NCBI GenBank assembly: GCA_965200765.1
Contig: OZ241380.1
Span: forward strand, 1,488,001 to 1,552,000
From: G965200765 sp965200765
Lineage (GTDB): Bacteria; Pseudomonadota; Gammaproteobacteria; Arenicellales; JAJDZL01
Length of the DNA stretch: 64,000 bases
Reading direction: 5' to 3'
Below, piece by piece: positions 8,998 to 17,984 of this stretch. The first letter of the stretch is position 1, and each line of letters opens with the position of its first letter. The notes beneath the pieces were generated by a model. It worked only from the letters and a program-made list of their open reading frames with translations. It was not told the DNA's origin and searched no databases. A program made the position numbers and the translations under genes.

Positions 8998-10064
8998 CTA
9001 GGCAGATTCCGGTTCAATCGTTTTCGGCCACGAAGTCAATACCGCCTGAACCAGTGTTGCCAGCGGTATTGCAAAGAAAACGCCCCAAACGCCCCAGATA
9101 CCACCAAAAAACAAAACTGCAACGACAATGGCTACCGGATGCAAATCAACGACTTCAGAAAATATCCATGGTACAAGTACATTACCGTCGAGAATCTGAA
9201 TGACCAAATAGGCAATCACAAGATAGGCGAATTCAGGTGTCAAACCCCATTGAAACCATGCAACAGCCACTACTGGAATCGTAACCACCGCAGCGCCGAC
9301 AAACGGAATCAGCACTGACAGTGCAACCACTGCACTCAACAGCACTGCATACTGCAGTCCGAATAATGAAAAGGTAACCAGAGTTACACCGCCAACAATC
9401 AGAATTTCCCAAAATTTGCCGCGTATGTAATTCGACATTTGCCGATTTACATCTTCCCAGACAGTTCTCGCCAATCCGTCGTCCTTGGCCGGCACCATGC
9501 CAATAAACCAGTTGGTCAATTTCTTTTTGTCCTTCAGAAAGAAAAATACCAAAATGGGCACAAGTATCAAATAGATGACAATCGTAATGACTCCAACTAC
9601 CGAAAATGTGGACAATGTAAGAAGCATTTGCTGCCCTACTTCTGTAATTGTTCCGCCAATCGCCTGAAACAACTGGTCAATTTGAGCTTCAGAGACAATC
9701 TCCGGATATTTTGCGGTAATTCACTCAGCATCTCCTGTCCTTCAACTATCCATGAAGGAATTTGAGCGGCAAACTGAACCGCCTGTGCACTGACCAGAGG
9801 AAGCAATCCGAACATGAGCGCAATGACCAGAATCAAAAACAAAACTACTACCACAATTACTGCTACCAGCCTGGGCATTTTCATTTGCTGGAAGGTTTTG
9901 ACACCACCTTCCAGAACGTAGGCGATCACCAGTGCAGCAATCACCGGCGCAACAATCTTACCGGCAATAATGATGAACGTAAACCCGAATATTAGTAAAA
10001 CCGCCAGAATAATGATTTGCGGGTTGCTGATCTGGCGCCGGAACCAGTTGACTAGATCGTTCAA
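8998..10064 (-). pseudogene. AI-2E/PerM-family membrane transporter, frameshifted
   Basis: Two adjacent frames together make one protein of this family of multi-pass membrane proteins, which includes AI-2 exporters, Na+/H+ antiporters and many of unknown substrate. The N-terminal part (9636-10064) has three hydrophobic segments and ends near SWIVEGQEMLSELPQ. The C-terminal part (8998 to about 9700) continues with QAIGGTITEVGQQML and four to five more segments. The frames join if one base is added to the four-T run at 9709-9712 (AAAA on the coding strand), giving ELPQKYPEIVSEAQIDQLFQ. Only a TTG start at 10064 is seen. The break may be real decay or a homopolymer read error. Confidence 0.8.
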
Positions 10065-10115
10065 TGGATCAAAGAGATGCTTGGCGAATTCATTGACATG
10101 ACATCAACTTCTATT

Positions 10116-10532
10116 CTAAATCTTGTTGAGTTCAAAATCAAAAGTTACTACCGCTGTTGACGACAGCATTCGCGTCGCCGAGCAGTATTTGTCCAGTGAC
10201 AGTTGGATTGCCCGTTCGACCTGACGGTCAGAAGTATTCTTCGCCGCAACAATGTATTTCAGATGAATCGCGGTGAATACTGCCGGAATTGAATCCGCGC
10301 GTTCTGCTTCCATCTCAATGCGCAACGAAATTTTTTCTGCTCTTGATTTACGCAGGATTTCCACGATATCATAGGCGGTGCAACCACCCATACCCAGCAA
10401 CACCATCTCCATTGGACGCATTCCTCGATTCTGTCCCCCCTTTTCTTCGGGACCATCCAGAATCGCCTTGTGTCCGCCGCCGGATGTAACCTGGAAACTG
10501 ACTCCATCAATGAAATCTACTGTACCTTTCAT
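10116..10532 (-). CDS. OsmC family protein
   Basis: The 138-aa protein belongs to the OsmC/Ohr superfamily of thiol peroxidases acting on organic hydroperoxides. Two conserved cysteines are visible, in GMGGCTAYDIVEIL and DKYCSATRML, in the usual positions. The ATG at 10532 overlaps the trpC stop as ATGA, so translation is probably coupled. The subfamily is the YhfA-like one often seen next to biosynthetic genes; its true substrate is unknown. Confidence 0.88.
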   Translation of the reverse strand: MKGTVDFIDGVSFQVTSGGGHKAILDGPEEKGGQNRGMRPMEMVLLGMGGCTAYDIVEILRKSRAEKISLRIEMEAERADSIPAVFTAIHLKYIVAAKNTSDRQVERAIQLSLDKYCSATRMLSSTAVVTFDFELNKI

Positions 10533-11359
10533 GCGACTTGCTTGCCATGTGTCAGCTCACCTGAAAAAAACAACTCATCCAGCTTTTGTCCGGGATCTTC
10601 GGACCGCATGAATGCCTCGCCTACCAAGAATGTAAAAATGTTGTTTTCCATCATCAACTGAACATCTTGCCGGGTGTGAATACCGCTTTCGGTAACGACC
10701 ATTCGGCCGGAAGGTATGTGTTCAAGCAACTGCAATGTGGTTTGCAATGAGGTTTCGAATGTATGCAGATTTCGGTTGTTGATACCAATCATTCCGATTG
10801 GAATTTCCAGTGCCTGGTCCAACTCGTCATTCGAGTGAACCTCAATGAGCACATCCAGTTTATACTCGGCCGCAAGCGATGCAAGATCGTTCATTTGGTG
10901 CAATTCAAGTGCTGATGCGATCAGCAAAATACAATCCGCGCCGGCGGCTCTCGATTCAAGAATCTGGTACGGATCAAGCATAAAGTCTTTTCGTAGTATA
11001 GGCAAACTGGCAACGTTGCGCGCTTGGCCAATATCATCCAACGAACCCTGAAAATACTTTTGATCTGTCAGGACGGACATGCACGTCGCGCCCCATTTCT
11101 GGTAGCTGGCAGCAATTTCCCGAACATCGTAGTCCGGACGAATGATTCCTTTGCTGGGTGACGCTTTTTTGCATTCGGCAATCACTGCTGGGCGGCATTG
11201 ATTGATGCATTTGCGAAGCTTCTCCTCAAAGCCGTACACCTCTTCAGAATCTGCAATACGCGACTTGAGCTCGGAAACGCTGACCTTGGACCTTGCTTGC
11301 TCAATCTCCTGTCGCTTGTCTGACAGAATAGACTTCAGAACATCAGCTGTTTTGTCCAT
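10529..11359 (-). CDS. trpC: indole-3-glycerol phosphate synthase
   Basis: TrpC closes the indole ring by decarboxylating CdRP in tryptophan synthesis. ATG at 11359 gives 276 aa starting MDKTADVLKSILSDKRQEI; a TTG two codons upstream is possible. Catalytic blocks are VIAECKKASPSKGIIRPDYD, LPILRKDFMLDPYQI, GINNRNLHTFE and VTESGI. No TrpF domain is fused, unlike the enterobacterial enzyme. The 5' end overlaps trpD by about 17 nt and the 3' end overlaps osmC. Confidence 0.96.
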   Translation of the reverse strand: MDKTADVLKSILSDKRQEIEQARSKVSVSELKSRIADSEEVYGFEEKLRKCINQCRPAVIAECKKASPSKGIIRPDYDVREIAASYQKWGATCMSVLTDQKYFQGSLDDIGQARNVASLPILRKDFMLDPYQILESRAAGADCILLIASALELHQMNDLASLAAEYKLDVLIEVHSNDELDQALEIPIGMIGINNRNLHTFETSLQTTLQLLEHIPSGRMVVTESGIHTRQDVQLMMENNIFTFLVGEAFMRSEDPGQKLDELFFSGELTHGKQVA

Positions 11360-12377
11360 GTTCAAAGCTATTGGTAAATTTTACATACCGGTCAAATACG
11401 GCAAGCACGTCGCCGCCATGGAGTTTTTCCCGTGCAACAGCGACTCCCGCTTTCATGTCGTCAACAAGACCTGCAACATAAATTGCTGCACCGGCATTCA
11501 AGACCACCATTTCCAGTGCTAGCGAATCCTCGCCGGCAAGTACCGAGCGCATGACTGTCAGACTTTCTGCCGGAGTTTTGACTGCAAAATCTTCCAGATT
11601 CCCACCTTTCACTCCGTAATCGGACGGTTGAATGGTGAATGTGCGAACCTCTCCGTCTTTCAATTCAGATGCAAAAGTCGGTGCGCCAGTGCTGATCTCA
11701 TCCATGCCGTCTTCGGAATGAACAATAATGACATGCTCGGAACCAAGCATTTTCAATACATGCGCAAGCGGCTCAACCAAATCTTTGCTGAATACCCCCA
11801 TCAACTCTCGCTTGACGTGGGCTGGATTGGTTAACGGTCCCAATGCGTTGAAGATGGTTCGAATGCCAAGTTCCTTGCGCGCATGAATGGCGTGTTGCAT
11901 TGCTATATGGTGTGCCGGTGCAAACATGAAACCAAATCCGGTACGCCGTACACACTCGGCAATTTGTTCCGGCGACAAGTCAATTCGTGCACCGGCTTCC
12001 ACCAGCAAATCAGCGCTTCCGCAACTGCTGGAAGCCGCCCTGTTGCCGTGCTTCGCGACATGCGCACCTGCCGCAACGGCCACAAATGCCGATGCTGTCG
12101 ATACATTGAAGGAATGCACTCCATCGCCGCCAGTACCAACCACATCAATCAAATGCGGGACATCAACAACTACAGTGCTGACTAGTTCACGCATCACCGT
12201 TGCGGCCGCAGTGATCTCTCCAATTGACTCACCTTTCATCCGGAGTCCTGTCAAAAATCCACCAATTTGCGATGCAGTCAACTGTCCGGTCATAATTTGG
12301 CGCATAACATCAAGCATCTCGTCTTCCGACAAGTCGCGCCGTTCTGTAATCGTTCGCAATGCTGCCTGAATATCCAC
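11343..12377 (-). CDS. trpD: anthranilate phosphoribosyltransferase
   Basis: TrpD transfers the phosphoribosyl group of PRPP to anthranilate. The reading frame is open to 12485, but the extra 36 residues overlap trpG and have no similarity to the family. GTG at 12377, 11 nt after the trpG stop, gives a 344-aa protein starting with the family-like DIQAALRTITERRDL. Motifs seen are VGTGGDGVHSFNVSTASA, AKHGNRAASSSCGSADLLE-like (read here as CGSADLLVEAG) and FNALGPLTNPA. Confidence 0.95.
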   Translation of the reverse strand: MDIQAALRTITERRDLSEDEMLDVMRQIMTGQLTASQIGGFLTGLRMKGESIGEITAAATVMRELVSTVVVDVPHLIDVVGTGGDGVHSFNVSTASAFVAVAAGAHVAKHGNRAASSSCGSADLLVEAGARIDLSPEQIAECVRRTGFGFMFAPAHHIAMQHAIHARKELGIRTIFNALGPLTNPAHVKRELMGVFSKDLVEPLAHVLKMLGSEHVIIVHSEDGMDEISTGAPTFASELKDGEVRTFTIQPSDYGVKGGNLEDFAVKTPAESLTVMRSVLAGEDSLALEMVVLNAGAAIYVAGLVDDMKAGVAVAREKLHGGDVLAVFDRYVKFTNSFEHGQNS

Positions 12378-12388
12378 TTGGTGACCTA

Positions 12389-12970
12389 TTAATCCTTGTT
12401 CATGCCGCTGATGCGAAGAAAATTCCGCAAAATGGCGTGTCCGGCAGTTGTCAGAAACGATTCTGGATGAAACTGCACACCGCATACCGGATGCTCGCGA
12501 TGCTGTACCCCCATAATCGTATCGTCTTCAGTCCATGCAGTAACTTTCAGACTATCCGGCAAGCTTTCGCGTTCAGCAATCAACGAATGATAGCGGGTCG
12601 CGGTCAACGGACTGTCAAGATTTTCGAACAACCCCTTGCCGTCATGATGAATTTCCGACAACTTGCCGTGCATAACCTTTTTTGCGCGCACGACATTTCC
12701 TCCCAGTGCATGGCAAATGCTTTGATGCCCCAGACACACACCCAAAATAGGTATCCTGCCAGTCAGTTTCTTGACCAGGCCAACTGATACTCCTGCTTCA
12801 TTCGGTGTACACGGACCCGGAGAAATGACAATTGCACCAGGTTGGGCCTGAATGACTCCGTCAACATCAATTTCGTCATTTCTGATTACAAAAGACATCT
12901 GCTGTAGTTCACCCAGGTATTGAACCAGGTTGTAAGTAAATGAATCGTAGTTGTCAATGACCAGAATCAT
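12389..12970 (-). CDS. trpG: anthranilate synthase glutamine amidotransferase subunit
   Basis: This component II supplies ammonia from glutamine to TrpE. The 193-aa class-I amidotransferase shows MILVIDNYDSFTYNLVQYLG at its start, the nucleophile loop GVCLGHQSI, and the His-Glu pair in VQFHPES. ATG at 12970 has AAGGGAAG about 6 nt upstream. Its partner trpE is not adjacent: the ion channel gene lies between them with only 3 nt to trpG, so the three genes appear to be one transcript. Confidence 0.96.
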   Translation of the reverse strand: MILVIDNYDSFTYNLVQYLGELQQMSFVIRNDEIDVDGVIQAQPGAIVISPGPCTPNEAGVSVGLVKKLTGRIPILGVCLGHQSICHALGGNVVRAKKVMHGKLSEIHHDGKGLFENLDSPLTATRYHSLIAERESLPDSLKVTAWTEDDTIMGVQHREHPVCGVQFHPESFLTTAGHAILRNFLRISGMNKD

Positions 12971-12973
12971 CTA

Positions 12974-13837
12974 TTACTTCCCTTGCTTTTTGGTACTGGA
13001 ATCATGTGGCTCCGAGTTTTCAGATTCTTCGGAATCAATCTGCCGATTGGATTTCAGCACGGTTTCAATACGCGCCAGCCTTTCTTTGCTTGTCGCCAAT
13101 TCAATCAAAATTTTCTCGTGCAAATCTTTGCTTGGGTCAAATTTTTCTTCAGTATTTGTTTTGTACAAATTGTTAATCAAGATGGCGATAAACATATTAA
13201 CCACAATAAAGGTGGTGATGACCACAAAACTCAGGAAGTACAACCAGGCCATCGGATAAATTTCCATCGCGACATACATAATATCCGTCCAGTCTTCAAG
13301 TGTAAGTACCCGAAACAGTGTGATCAGGGAAATGCCGAGCGAGCTCCAGTGAAACTGGTCATGCTCGCTGAACATGTAGAAACCGGCGATGGCATAGACA
13401 TAAAACACAATGACCAGTAACAAAATTACATTGCCAAGCCCTGGCAAGGACCGCACGATTGTGGTTGTGACAATTCTGAGTTCCGGAATTGCTGAAATCA
13501 AACGCAGGACTCGGAACAGTCTCAGTGTTCGGGCAATCAACGCATGTTCGGCCGACTGTGGAATGAGCGAAACAACGACGATTGTGAAATCGAACAAGTC
13601 CCAGCCATTGCCAAAATATTTTCGAAAATTCGGGGCTACAGCAATGATTTTGAGTACCGCTTCTGCAACGAAAATGACAAGTACAATGACTGTAATTGAA
13701 TCGAAAATCACCGCGAATGAACTGGCGAGATCTGGATAGGTTTCGAGACCCAAACTGAGTGCATTGATGACAATCAGCGCGGTTATGAATCTCTCAAACC
13801 ACTTGTGAGTTGTAATTTTGTGACAAAATTCAATCAC
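12974..13837 (-). CDS. BacNav-like voltage-gated cation channel 1
   Basis: This is a six-transmembrane, one-domain channel subunit expected to form tetramers. The S4 voltage sensor reads ARTLRLFRVLRL with four arginines spaced by three. The pore helix and filter read TLEDWTD, and the pore is followed by S6 and a charged, coiled-coil-like C tail. I place the start at GTG 13837, which overlaps the trpE stop as GTGA and has GGAGA 8 nt upstream, giving 287 aa; a longer frame to 13903 would run into trpE. The acidic filter suggests Ca2+ rather than Na+ permeation (inference). The gene lies inside the trp operon. Confidence 0.9.
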   Translation of the reverse strand: MIEFCHKITTHKWFERFITALIVINALSLGLETYPDLASSFAVIFDSITVIVLVIFVAEAVLKIIAVAPNFRKYFGNGWDLFDFTIVVVSLIPQSAEHALIARTLRLFRVLRLISAIPELRIVTTTIVRSLPGLGNVILLLVIVFYVYAIAGFYMFSEHDQFHWSSLGISLITLFRVLTLEDWTDIMYVAMEIYPMAWLYFLSFVVITTFIVVNMFIAILINNLYKTNTEEKFDPSKDLHEKILIELATSKERLARIETVLKSNRQIDSEESENSEPHDSSTKKQGK

Positions 13838-15309
13838 TGCATTGTCTCCGCCATTGCTACGGCCCGCAACAAAGCTTGGGCCTTGTCCATTGTTTCCACC
13901 CACTCCCGACTCGGCACAGAGTCAGCTACCAGTCCGGCACCGGCTTGAACATAAACAAGATTTCCCTCAAGAATTGCCGTACGAATCGCGATGGCAGTGT
14001 CCACATTCCCGTGCCAGCCAATGTAGCCGATTGCACCGGCATAAATGCCGCGTTTGCACGGTTCAAGTTCATCAATAATTTCCATCGCCCGTACCTTCGG
14101 TGCGCCACTAACTGTTCCAGCGGGCAAAGCAGCTTCCAATGTGTCGATTCCATCCATGTCGGAGCGAATTTCTCCGACCACATTGGAAACGATGTGCATT
14201 ACATGAGAATATCTTTCAATCTTCATAACTTCAGTTACCTTGACAGTGCCAAGCTTTGAAACTCGGCCAACATCGTTGCGTCCCAAATCCACCAGCATCA
14301 CATGTTCAGCGCGTTCTTTCTCATCGGCCAGTAGTTCCTCTTCCAATTTCTTGTCTTGCTCCTCATTTTCTCCACGCGGACGAGTGCCCGCAAGAGGCCG
14401 CACAGTCACCACTCCGTCTTCCGAGCGCACCAGAATTTCCGGCGATGAACCAACAATGTGGTAGGAATTCATGTTGATATAGTACATGTACGGCGACGGA
14501 TTCACTGTGCGCAATGCTCGATACAAATCAAGCGGGTCGCCGGTGAATTCTGCAGAAAGTCTCTGTGACAAAACTACTTGAAAGATATCGCCCGCCAGAA
14601 TGTATTCGCGTGATTTTTTCACCGCTTTCTCGAACTCCGCGCGACCGAACGACGAAGTGAATTCAGAGTTGTTGGAAATCGTATCCAACGACAATGCTGG
14701 TCGGGATTGTATCGGCTCTCGCAACTTCGCGATGAGTTGTTCCAGCCGCGATTGACCCTTGTCCCACGCGTCGTCATGAGTGGCATCTGCATGAACAATC
14801 AAATACAACCGCCCTGAAAAGTTGTCGAATACAACTACCTCTTCAGAAGACATCAGGCAAATATCCGGTACCGAAATTTCAGCGGTTTTCGTACAGGCTC
14901 CCAGTTTGGGTTCGATATAGCGCACTGTGTCGTATCCAAAATAACCGACCAGGCCGCCAGTAAACTTCGGCAAACCATCTAGCATCGGCACCTTCCAGCG
15001 ATTGTGAAACTCGCGTATCTCTTTCAATGGATTGCTCGACCGGCGCCGTTCAATGACTTCATTGTCCTGCACAACGGTGAATTCGTCGCCATGCACTTCT
15101 ATTCGCTTTGAACTGGGCAATCCGATCATTGAGTATCGCCCCCACTTTTCACCGCCCTGAACCGACTCGAATAAATAGGTTTGCGGCTCTCTTGCCAGTC
15201 GACAATAAGTGCTGAGCGGCGTATCGAAATCCGCCAGTACTTCCCGCATCAAAGGAATGCGATTGTGCCCCTCTTGCGCAAGTGCCTGAAATTTCTCTTT
15301 GGAAACCAT
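13834..15309 (-). CDS. trpE: anthranilate synthase component I
   Basis: TrpE converts chorismate to anthranilate. The 491-aa protein has the N-terminal tryptophan-binding motif in the form LFES (residues about 48-51, usually LLES), so feedback inhibition is probable. The chorismate-binding core shows VVLSQRLS, RPLAGTRPRGENEE, EHVMLVDLGRNDVGRV and IGYIGWHGNVDTAIAIRT. ATG at 15309 is preceded by an AGAGA stretch. Its stop overlaps the channel gene start. Confidence 0.96.
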   Translation of the reverse strand: MVSKEKFQALAQEGHNRIPLMREVLADFDTPLSTYCRLAREPQTYLFESVQGGEKWGRYSMIGLPSSKRIEVHGDEFTVVQDNEVIERRRSSNPLKEIREFHNRWKVPMLDGLPKFTGGLVGYFGYDTVRYIEPKLGACTKTAEISVPDICLMSSEEVVVFDNFSGRLYLIVHADATHDDAWDKGQSRLEQLIAKLREPIQSRPALSLDTISNNSEFTSSFGRAEFEKAVKKSREYILAGDIFQVVLSQRLSAEFTGDPLDLYRALRTVNPSPYMYYINMNSYHIVGSSPEILVRSEDGVVTVRPLAGTRPRGENEEQDKKLEEELLADEKERAEHVMLVDLGRNDVGRVSKLGTVKVTEVMKIERYSHVMHIVSNVVGEIRSDMDGIDTLEAALPAGTVSGAPKVRAMEIIDELEPCKRGIYAGAIGYIGWHGNVDTAIAIRTAILEGNLVYVQAGAGLVADSVPSREWVETMDKAQALLRAVAMAETMQ

Positions 15310-15418
15310 TCTGTGTCTCTACCGCGTATCACGGGGCACCAGTGCAACCGGACATTCGGTACAGGTGCAAGGTAACATATTCGTGAATTTGAATTGTGGA
15401 AGCAGATTGAATCGCATC

Positions 15419-15997
15419 CTACTCATTTGAAACTGGAATATTGTTGTCTAGAACGAAAAATGCCCTGGCAATTTCAAACGCGATTCTCGCGTCTTCGGCC
15501 GTTGCAAGTTTGCCACTCTTTCTGCCTTCAATTCCCAGCAATCCGGCAACAACTTCCAAGGCGACGTTGCCCATGCCGCTGAATTGCTCCCTGAATCTAC
15601 GCATTGTACAAAATATTTGATTCAGGTGAAGCGTCTCAACGTTAACCCTTTCAAATTCTGCATTCAGAAATCGCAAATCCAGTTTCGCATTGTGAGCGAT
15701 TATTGGCAAATTGCCAATAAAATTACGCACGTCCAATGCTTCCAGCTCAAATGCAGGTTCGTTTGCAACATCTTCATTCGTAATCCCATGGAGTCGGGTC
15801 GCTTTTCTGTGGATTCGACGCATTGGATTCACTGACAGATCATACGCTTCGCAAGTGGACACGGTCGGATTGGATCTCAATTTGGAAAAGTCCCAGCGTA
15901 TCAACGATACGGAAACAATTCGGTCTCGCGCCGGGCTAAATCCCGTCGATTTCACATTAATGACAACCGCTTCATCAAATCCGGTAAATTTCAACAT
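15419..15997 (-). CDS. DEDDh exonuclease-fold protein lacking catalytic residues
   Basis: The 192-aa product aligns by eye with DnaQ/PolC-type 3'-5' exonucleases, but the active-site positions are changed. ExoI, normally DxE(T/S)TG, reads VVINVKSTGF, so the Asp is Asn and the Glu is Lys. ExoII is intact as IIAHNAKLDLRFL. The ExoIII His of HxAxxDA is lost, with LATAEDA in its place. I start at ATG 15997, with GGGA upstream; a TTG two codons earlier is also open. It lies between the two channel genes' neighbours, 31 nt after channel 2. Function is unknown; a non-catalytic nucleic-acid-binding role is a guess. Confidence 0.7.
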   Translation of the reverse strand: MLKFTGFDEAVVINVKSTGFSPARDRIVSVSLIRWDFSKLRSNPTVSTCEAYDLSVNPMRRIHRKATRLHGITNEDVANEPAFELEALDVRNFIGNLPIIAHNAKLDLRFLNAEFERVNVETLHLNQIFCTMRRFREQFSGMGNVALEVVAGLLGIEGRKSGKLATAEDARIAFEIARAFFVLDNNIPVSNE

Positions 15998-16033
15998 TCT
16001 CAATATCCCACTTAAATCGGTTGAATTAAACGC

Positions 16034-16843
16034 TTACTTCAATCTGTTGACGTCGTCGAGATTCAGCGATTGTTCAATTTTTTCCAGTTGCATATTGGTC
16101 TCCTTTAGCTCAAACAATATGAATTTCGTGTCAGTACCTCCATTTTGTTCAAATTCCCAGGAGCTTGATCTATCTATGTTGTTCACCAGAATTGCGATCA
16201 ACATGTTGACCACGATAAACGAGCAAATTACAACAAACACCATGAAATAAATCCACGCGTATGGATAGACTTCCATTGCTGTGTACATCACATCGGTCCA
16301 GTCTTCCAGCGTCAATACGCGATACAAAGTATTGAGTGACATCCCCAACGAATGCCAGTGGAATGGATCATTCTCCTTGAACAAGTAATGACCAAATATG
16401 GCAAAAACGTAGAAGATCACCGCAAGCAGGAGCAAGACATTTCCCACTGCCGGCAGAGAGTGAACGAAAGCCGATGTAACCACTCGTAATTCGCGCAACA
16501 CTGTGATCAAGCGAAGCACTCTGAATAGTCGAATCACACGGGCAACCAGCAAATACTCTGATTCAGGAAGCACCGATACAACCACAACCAAGAAATCAAA
16601 CAAATCCCACCGATTTTGGAAAAACTTTTTGAAATTCGGGGCAACAGCAATGAATTTGATTGCAAATTCAGCGATGAAAATGTAAATCACTACGGTTTGG
16701 AATGTCCACAGCACATTTCCATACTTGGCGGTGATCTCAGGATACGTTTCCAATCCGAACGTGAGCGCATTCAGTACAATCAGTGCAAGGATCGGATACC
16801 TGAATCTATCCGAGTCAACAATTTTTTGACAAAACGCTATCAT
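16034..16843 (-). CDS. BacNav-like voltage-gated cation channel 2
   Basis: This 269-aa paralogue of the channel at 12974-13837 has the same layout: S1-S3, an S4 with ARVIRLFRVLRL, S5, a pore with TLEDWTD and S6 VVICSFIVVNMLIAILVNNI. It ends with a short helical tail. The two copies share long blocks (for example LTLEDWTD and the region around ILVNN/ILINN), which suggests an old tandem duplication separated by trpE and the exonuclease-like gene. ATG at 16843. The 458-nt gap upstream probably contains its promoter. Confidence 0.9.
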   Translation of the reverse strand: MIAFCQKIVDSDRFRYPILALIVLNALTFGLETYPEITAKYGNVLWTFQTVVIYIFIAEFAIKFIAVAPNFKKFFQNRWDLFDFLVVVVSVLPESEYLLVARVIRLFRVLRLITVLRELRVVTSAFVHSLPAVGNVLLLLAVIFYVFAIFGHYLFKENDPFHWHSLGMSLNTLYRVLTLEDWTDVMYTAMEVYPYAWIYFMVFVVICSFIVVNMLIAILVNNIDRSSSWEFEQNGGTDTKFILFELKETNMQLEKIEQSLNLDDVNRLK

Positions 16844-17301
16844 TTTTCAATGTGCTGGTACTCTTGCAGGCATTAGTCTGGGTCAGGCGAATGGCATAAC
16901 TTTGAACAACTCACAAGAGTTGCCCGAATTTGTAGTACAGTACTTTCAATTAGTCCAGAATTCTCAACAAGCATCTTCAGGTCACCCGGTGCAACACAAT
17001 GTATTGAAATCTGTTTATAACCAAGCATTTCGACAGGTTAAGGGGAAACCTGCTATCGTTGCTGCCAAATTTCTCAACCCCCTTGAGTAACAACATAGAC
17101 TCTGAATTATTCTTGAATTTTTGTACTCTCAGCGCAGTCAAATGCCAACAACAATACAAACTGGCAATTATAAACTGTGAGTCGCTCTGTGCTTTGTTCA
17201 AATTGATCATCAGCGACTTCAATCCCTGTTACTACTATTGAAATGATCTTGTCTGGTGCGGTGAAGAACATTGCAATTTCTGTTCTGTCAAGCCGCCAAG
17301 G
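16844..17301. other. intergenic region between rpe and channel 2
   Basis: I see no convincing gene in these 458 nt. Short open frames on both strands have no ribosome binding site or recognisable similarity. A minus-strand TATAAT at 17167-17172 has no -35 at the right distance (a TTGAAC lies 23 nt away). No tRNA or clear terminator was found. Confidence 0.5.
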
Positions 17302-17967
17302 CTAACCTGATTCGATATTCCTTCGCATCGCCGATATAGATTCCGCGTAGTTCGAAGCACCGAAAATCGCTGACCCGGACACAAAAGTATCTGCGCCCGC
17401 ACGGGCTACTTGGCCGATATTCTCAATGGTAATACCGCCATCTACTTCAATCCTGATTTCATGGCCAGTGCTTTCAATCAACTCTTTTGTCTGGCTGATT
17501 TTGTCCAATACATACGGAATAAACTTCTGCCCGCCAAACCCCGGATTAACTGACATTAGCAAAACCATGTCAATTTCACCCAGAATACAGTCCAACACGG
17601 AAATCGGCTCGGCCGGGTTGATCGCCACGCCTGGCTTGCACCCCAAGTCCCGAATCAGTTGAATGGTTCGGTCCACATGCCTGGAAGCGGTCGGATGGAA
17701 AGAAATGCAGGATGCTCCTGCTTTTGCAAAGTCCTGAATTATCGGATCAACCGGCTCCACCATCAGATGCACATCAATGGGGGCTTCTACACCATAATTT
17801 CGCAATGCCGAGCAAACCAGCGGACCAACGGTTAAACTCGGTACATAGTGATTGTCCATCACGTCAAAGTGAATCCAGTCCGCACCGGCTTTCAGTACAT
17901 TGTCAACTTCTTCGCCGAGGCGAGCAAAGTCAGCAGAAAGTATGGAAGGTGCAATAACCGGATTCAT
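17302..17967 (-). CDS. rpe: ribulose-phosphate 3-epimerase
   Basis: Rpe interconverts ribulose 5-phosphate and xylulose 5-phosphate in the pentose phosphate pathway. The 221-aa TIM-barrel protein has the N-terminal IAPSILSADFARLGEE, the metal ligands in WIHFDVMDNHYVPSLT and HLMVEPVD, MSVNPGFGGQKFIP, and the phosphate-binding VDGGI and SGSAIF. It follows the DegP-type gene by 17 nt. Confidence 0.96.
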   Translation of the reverse strand: MNPVIAPSILSADFARLGEEVDNVLKAGADWIHFDVMDNHYVPSLTVGPLVCSALRNYGVEAPIDVHLMVEPVDPIIQDFAKAGASCISFHPTASRHVDRTIQLIRDLGCKPGVAINPAEPISVLDCILGEIDMVLLMSVNPGFGGQKFIPYVLDKISQTKELIESTGHEIRIEVDGGITIENIGQVARAGADTFVSGSAIFGASNYAESISAMRRNIESG

Positions 17968-17984
17968 GAAGCAGTTCTGAACGA

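Noticed and set aside
13838..13903. 22-codon N-terminal extension of channel 1 inside trpE
   Set aside because: The GTGA overlap with a ribosome binding site at 13837 fits better, and the extension is glycine-rich sequence read from trpE in another frame.
16844..17301. tRNA or small RNA gene in the rpe-channel gap
   Set aside because: No T-loop motif or cloverleaf could be found by eye.
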